Shown here piece after piece: positions 59,701 through 64,000 of a stretch of 64,000 nucleotides of DNA; position 1 is the first letter of the stretch, and every line of letters starts with the position of its first letter. The DNA is from Siphlonurus alternatus. Taxonomy: Eukaryota; Arthropoda; Insecta; Ephemeroptera; Siphlonuridae. The stretch spans positions 3,049,501 to 3,113,500 of the forward strand of contig OX463782.1 in assembly GCA_949825025.1 (NCBI GenBank). The letters run 5' to 3'. The translations under genes were made by a program, and so were the position numbers. The notes under the pieces are model-generated. The model was not told the origin of the DNA. It saw nothing but the letters and a program-made list of their open reading frames with translations, and ran no database searches.

Positions 59701-62700
59701 GAAGATCTACCCATATCATGACGATCCATGCTGTCTTTAGGATCTTTCCTATGATGCACGAAGTCGTCACGAGGGGAGTATCGTTCACCGTGATGATCGC
59801 GGTAACTGCGTCTCTCTTCTCGGTAACGATCATACCCCTTATCCTCGTAACTGCTACTGCTTCTCTCGTAACGAGGATCAAAATCATAGCTGCTGCTTTC
59901 ATGACTTCGTCGATGGCTAGAAGCCTGTGAGTCAAACATAATAATAATAATCTCATTTTAATAATTAAAAGACGATCCATGAAAAAAAATAAAAAAAATT
60001 CATCATTATTAATAATAATATTTTTATCTTCTATTCTAGATTTTGTTGATTATTTTAAATAATTGTTATTTTTTTTTTACAAAAATAACAATTATAATAA
60101 CTACTAAAATATTAGTTAATTGTAAAAAAAGGATTTAATACAGATTTTGCATAATCCATTTATTTTGTTTGTTTCTTGCCAAGAGAATTATTGTTGCTTT
60201 TGCTTCACAGAAATCTGTTGGCAAATATTTGTTCACAACAATAACATGTTTTGTTTGTTCATTTTTATTGATTTTTTTTTTTTTTTTAATTACAGTATTA
60301 GTTTCTTTATTTTTCCCAATCTCAAACTATTGATGGATTTTCAGCATGCTTTTTTTTTTCTCTATGCATCACAAATTCTTTTTTTTTATTATTATTATTT
60401 TATATAAATATCTTTATTAACTACTGTACATTTTTTTTTATGAAGTGCATATTAAAATCTTCCTGATTGCAAAACAATTTATGTTTCTTGTACATGAAAA
60501 TAAAGGTAAAATATTATAAATCTGCTTCGAAGATCGCTTCAATAGGTCCATACTTGAGAAGAAAGTTAAATTATCATGTGATTTTTTGTTGTAGTTAAAT
60601 TTCCTGAAAAGGTAAAACAATGGCACATAGTATACCTGAGGAAAACCGTGGTCGGTACGCATTCGTTTGCGAGGGGCTTCTGGTGAGCGATGGTGGCTCG
60701 ACCCTTCCATAGAGTACCCAGGAGATTCCTGGCAGAATGAAATAATTGATGACATTAGAGGTACCGTAGAATGTTACATGATTCCAAAATATCTTAAATA
60801 AATTATACAGCTCAAGGTTCTTTCTCCTGATATCACAGTATATGCAAAAACTTTTTTTTCATTTGGATTGGTATTACAACATTAAAAAATTAAATAAAAA
60901 TTAATAAGAGCGACCGTGGCTTAAGGATTATTGTCACTAGTCTTAGGAGATGGTGAATCATTTCTTCATTAAAAAAAATCAAGTAGGTTACCCATTCAAT
61001 GAAACACATTGATGTCGTTACTTTCAAGAGAATTTTCCTTTGACACTCAAAATTTTTGACTGAATAATTTGTTGCATACAATGCTTATGTGATTATAGCA
61101 AACAAAATAGAAAACTTTACTGTAGTGTTACAGTAGATTTTGTTTGTCAAAATTATATTACTGTTCGTTTTAGGCTACAGAATTCGCTGTTATATTTGGT
61201 CAAAATACTGATATGAAAATAAAATAGAGGGATTAGAAATTAGATAACATTAAAGTAAGAAATTCTTTATGTAAAATTCTTAAAAGATAAATAGATGTAT
61301 GACGCTATTGAACAACTTATGTTATGATTCTTCAAGGGTTTGAGCTCAATTACCTGTCGTGGATATCTCCTGAAGCCTCCCTCATCGCGACTTCTCGACG
61401 AATAACGTTCTTCACTCATCTCTGTAAACAACATAAAAAAAAAAATGTGAGCAGAGTTAAAATTTTGCTAGATTTTACCAATTGATATAAAATAAACTAA
61501 CCAAAGCACTGTTCCCATAAATTCATGTTTATTGTTTAGTCACTGCGTACATATTATTGTACAAATAGTTCACACAAAGTTATAAACATAATTTTATGTA
61601 TGTGTGATGTTTCTATGTTTTATGTCCATACTAATTTTATATTCGCCTTAAGGTAGAGATAACGCCAATCAGCTGTTTGACATAGTCCCCTTTGATTAAC
61701 ATGTAAACCTTAGAAAATTCACAAAAATTCTGAAATTTTTTTAAGAGACCCCTAGAAGCAAAAGCCATAGAAAAAATTTCAAAACAATTTAATGAGCTAA
61801 TTATTTTTAAATTAAGTTTTTAGTTTGTCTCTCCATGGGAACGCCCTATGTGTACTGAAAATTAAAAAAAATATATTAAAAAAAATTGTCTCGTTAAATT
61901 GTTTTGAAACTATTTCTATGGCTTTTAGGCTCTAATATCTGCCTCTCAAAAACACTTCAGAATTTTTGTGAATTTGATAAGGCTTACATGTTAATCAAAG
62001 GGGACTACATACGTCAAACAGCTGATCGGTGTTATCTCTACCGTTACAGTAACTTCGCGGGAGTTGCAACTGAGCGTTCAAGGAGTAAACCTCGTACAAA
62101 ATATCATGTGACTCTGTGTTGAGTGTCTCACCCATCCTAGAAATTCCTTTTCCCTTCTTTATTTTAACCTCCTCTATTTTTTACCCTTCCCAGATACTCA
62201 ATTCCATCATCAACAGCATCCTCACCATATCCCACATAGTCAAACTTGCCCAATTAACTGCATCATCACCTTACATTCCTTCACACCACGCCCCATAATC
62301 ACCCTACTAGACCTGTGTATTTACACATACCATTGTTCACCTATTCTATTATCCTACGTTATAAAAAGGCACTAGTTGAACCTACGTAGACTATATAATA
62401 GTTATTAACTAAGTTAATTAACTTACTTGGACCGGGCCAAATGGTTTTATTGTTAACCGCCGGCCCTTAAAATTCAATTCAGTACCGTTAACTTCGCCTC
62501 CACTGCAGTCAAAGGTTCAATTAATTACCTGCATATCTGCTGCTGCTACTGCTACGTCCATGCTCGTAGCCAGAGGAGGAGGGGGGTTCTCGGTGCCAGC
62601 CTCCCCTGCCGCGAGAACTACGAGGGGGGGAGTAGTCTTCTCCGCCCCGCCCCCTCCCTCGACCACCCCAACCTCCGACAGATGACGCCCCTCCACGGTG

Positions 62701-63445
62701 AGCCCCTCGGGGAATTCGGGGAATGAACCCTCGACCTCGTGGAGGCCTGTGAAACAACATCATGGAGTTTTACACCTAACAATAGTAGGAATGGGTGATT
62801 TTAAGAGGGATTAAAGTTTAAGGGAAATGCAATGGAAGTAGGAGGGTTTAACTTTGATTATTGTGAGAAAGACAAATGTTATGTTGAGAAAAATAGGCAG
62901 CCTATTGAGCCTATGCATACAAAATGAAATATGCATACATAACTGTTGTATGCATACATTACTTTTTACCTTTAACGTACGTAATATGTATGCCATGGTA
63001 CATTATGTATCGTATGCATACGGTACACAGCATATTATGCAATTTATGCAGGATGATACAAAACTTCCTACAGTGCAGTTATATACATACTGTATATTAT
63101 ATAGTTATGAATGTGATGATAGTGTGCATAGCGCATGGGGTATGTATAACAGCATAACCCCTTGAGCAGCTTTTGCCACGAACTTCATTATTATTTTATC
63201 AGCAGGCTTGAGCCCGCAGTATGCATAATGAATACAGTATATAATTAGGTTAATGTTTATATTTTAAATCCATTTATAAATAATCTTAAAGATATGCATA
63301 CCATATGGAATATATGGATTTACTATACATATCAAGTTATAAACGAATATGATACATATGGATCACATGCATGTCGGCTTCGAAATAAAAATTCTTTTGA
63401 AAGGCACTCCAAAACTTACCCCGTTTTGTAAGGTGCATAGCTCAT
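51547..63445 (-). CDS. Matrin-type zinc-finger, RGG-rich nuclear protein (Pep/CIZ1-like)
   Basis: Fourteen minus-strand exons join in frame to 802 aa: 63445-63420, 62746-62529, 61421-61354, 60728-60636, 59924-59407, 58966-58876, 58206-58063, 57147-57025, 56344-56117, 55326-55225, 54747-54621, 53448-53389, 52647-52421, 51930-51547. Start MSYAPYKTG. Then an RGG region (about 9-81), an APRKRMR nuclear-signal-like stretch, an Arg/Ser/Asp-rich and RGRGG region (136-308), and an acidic linker with VKKEP. Four zinc fingers, all with H-x5-H spacing: C416/C419/H432/H438, C482/C485/H496/H502, C513/C516/H529/H535, C612/C615/H632/H638. FMIVDSVGDVD follows finger 3. The acidic tail has LWADVDKDLGELLREVEP and GRYDRFKY. 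The architecture recalls Drosophila protein on ecdysone puffs (RNP/chromatin-bound). The name is by resemblance only. Confidence 0.85.
52193..52312. mobile_element. Pogo/Tigger-like MITE copy (internally deleted)
   Basis: TATAGTAAAAACTTATTG ... AATAACGAGTTTTTACTGTA. At about 120 bases it lacks the AATTATTTTTGA core of the longer copies. It lies in the last intron of the minus-strand matrin-type zinc-finger gene. Confidence 0.55.
53107..53376 (+). mobile_element. Dispersed repeat (GAGGCTTCAAGTCAGCTG family)
   Basis: GGAGGCTTCAAGTCAGCTGA ... CGCCGGGGAACACCTC, with AAAATAAGTTCTTGAT and CATGGTGACTTATGGAGAAA in the same order as the other copies. It ends about 13 bases below the exon at 53389-53448 and so forms the start of that exon's downstream intron. 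Confidence 0.55.
53618..53775. repeat. Hairpin element, relative of 34559-34768
   Basis: ATATCGCCACTCGTCTGAGA is answered by ATTTCGGACGAGAGATGATA. The arms include ATTATTGCAC/ATAATTGCAC. It lies in an intron of the matrin-type zinc-finger gene. Confidence 0.45.
53870..54338 (+). mobile_element. LINE 3' end, plus strand
   Basis: The ORF at 53878-54228 ends in a reverse-transcriptase C-terminal segment: HHNTRNKNIIITPAQCRLQI, then GPYSMSIRLYNKLPLHIKLI and FKSAVKVLLL. The 3' UTR ends AATAAAG followed by (AATTG)n repeats at 54312-54337. It lies antisense in an intron of the matrin-type gene. 5'-truncated. Confidence 0.75.
55870..56099 (+). mobile_element. Dispersed repeat (GAGGCTTCAAGTCAGCTG family)
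   Basis: AGAGGCTTTAAGTCAGCTGA ... TTTCCGACGGGACATTAGA. It ends 17 bases from the splice donor of the zinc-finger exon at 56117-56344, so the element supplies almost the whole start of that intron. Confidence 0.55.
56659..56701. repeat. Poly(A) tract of about 43 bases
   Basis: An uninterrupted A run in an intron. It could be a retrotransposon tail, but no element is recognisable beside it. Confidence 0.8.
57189..57543. mobile_element. MITE related to the AAATGGATAGAGGGTGCAAA family
   Basis: Outer ends AATGGACAACATACATGAAA and TTCATGTATGTTGTCCATT are inverted. Inside, AAATGAATAGAGGGTATCAA and its complement mark the family. A shorter degraded relative follows at about 57561-57800. Confidence 0.6.
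57561..57800. mobile_element. Degraded relative of the preceding MITE
   Basis: AATGGACAACTTGCATGAC and TTAATGGAGGGCACCAAATT on the left are answered by AAATTTAGTACCTTCTATTC and ATTTCTGCA on the right. The right outer terminus is not recognisable. Confidence 0.45.
57870..58050. mobile_element. Short palindromic MITE (CATGTTGGTA family)
   Basis: ATCAACATGGTAGCAGAAAA and ATATCCTAACTCCATTGG are mirrored by CCAATGGAGTTAAGATATTT and CCGCTAACATGTTGGTAT. The right end is 13 bases from the exon end at 58063. Confidence 0.55.
61648..62045. mobile_element. Palindromic MITE (AATCAGCTG family)
   Basis: AAGGTAGAGATAACGCCAAT ... CGGTGTTATCTCTACCGTTA, with arms containing TTTGATTAACATGTAA and its complement. 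It lies in an intron of the matrin-type zinc-finger gene and is the same family as 8290-8712. Confidence 0.65.
62880..63370. repeat. TATGCATAC-rich intronic region
   Basis: About a dozen (T)ATGCATAC or close variants in 490 bases, the same motif class as at 15590-16210 and 47740-48180. It lies in intron 1 of the matrin-type gene. Confidence 0.5.
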
Positions 63446-64000
63446 TTCTTGAAAATAATGTAGCACTACCGGACACTTGGATTAGTTGAAAACTGAGTAA
63501 ACTATAAGTTTTAGAATTAACTTCAGCACTAGAGATCAAATTACTTGTATAAGCTCGTAATTTAATAAACCTGTGCTCACGGATTACTGAAAAGACACCA
63601 TTTTAATTATTTTTTGTCATTTCCCCTCCCCGGTCTCTTTCTTCCGGTTTCCCCTCCACTTTCTCCTCCTAGGCGCAAATGTTATGATTTTTTTTAAAAC
63701 TGTAAGTTTTTTGGTGGGACAAAAGTACGCAATAATCGCGATTAGCTAGATTACATTTCTTTTGTTAATTTCAATAAAAAATAAGATATCTGATAATTTT
63801 ACAATGCAATCTCAGAGGCTATTATCCGGATAAATAGAGAGACTGCAGTCAATCATTGAATTAAATTATTAATAATATATATAGTGTATAAAAATTACAT
63901 ATATATCGGCATCGGCGGAAACTCTCGGCCGGCTGCAGGTTTATTTTTTAATTATTTTATTAAGGTAGAGATAATACGGATCAGCTGGCCCAATGCTAAA
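63446..64000. promoter_or_regulatory. Upstream region of the matrin-type zinc-finger gene
   Basis: This should hold the 5' UTR and promoter of the minus-strand gene starting at 63445. A pyrimidine/purine-biased GC-rich patch (63620-63672) contains CCTCCCCGGTCTCTTTCTTC and repeated TTCCGG/CCGGAA-like ETS sites on either strand. The far end enters a MITE. Confidence 0.4.
63962..64000. mobile_element. Left end of another AATCAGCTG-family MITE
   Basis: The last bases read TAAGGTAGAGATAATACGGA then TCAGCTG, matching the terminus of the element at 61648. The rest is outside the window. Confidence 0.4.

Noticed and set aside
59664..59930. 88-aa plus-strand frame
   Set aside because: Antisense shadow of the RGG/SR-rich exon of the matrin-type gene.
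62105..62340. Pyrimidine-rich stretch as a possible exon or LINE UTR
   Set aside because: No open frame with splice sites in phase and no RT-like peptide on either strand.

Overview
This window is nuclear DNA from an animal. It is AT-rich and its protein-coding genes are cut by spliceosomal introns with clear GT-AG borders. Introns and intergenic spacers are filled with short palindromic DNA transposons (MITEs), LINE 3' ends, 5S-rRNA-derived SINEs and AT or AATAT microsatellites. The gene set (HBS1L, ACOT13, glycine N-acyltransferase-like genes, a ZAD-like zinc-finger gene, a matrin-type zinc-finger gene resembling Drosophila Pep) points to an invertebrate metazoan. The phylum cannot be resolved from this sequence alone.

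Layout. (1) 1076-16367, minus strand: HBS1L, a translational GTPase of ribosome rescue, in 12 coding exons that join in frame to 744 codons. A large alternative terminal exon (11879-12783) joins in frame to the first four exons. It encodes a Ski7-like, GTPase-less isoform ending in a PSPDD motif, so one gene makes both a ribosome-rescue GTPase and a putative SKI-exosome adaptor. (2) 16888-18604, plus strand: ACOT13 in three exons (140 aa), head-to-head with HBS1L across about 520 bp, probably a shared promoter. (3) 19878-34519, plus strand: three intact tandem glycine N-acyltransferase-like genes with identical four-exon architecture. Exon 2 is almost identical in all three, while exons 1, 3 and 4 have diverged. 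(4) 36879-45514, minus strand: a nuclear protein with an AT-hook, a ZAD-like CxxC...CxxC module and one C2H2 finger. Its 5' end was not found, and one intron is of the GC-AG class. A THAP-domain-like first exon lies on the other strand inside its longest intron. (5) 45.5-51.5 kb: a gene-poor stretch with LINE fragments and palindromic repeats. (6) 51547-63445, minus strand: a 14-exon, 802-aa RGG-rich protein with four matrin-type zinc fingers and an acidic tail.

The most interesting biology is the HBS1L/Ski7 dual-output locus with its SLxSLMxKH peptide array, the exon-2-restricted homogenisation of the acyltransferase triplet, and the dense set of recurring MITE families. Two of these families have TTAA target sites and one carries CRE and CCAAT boxes.
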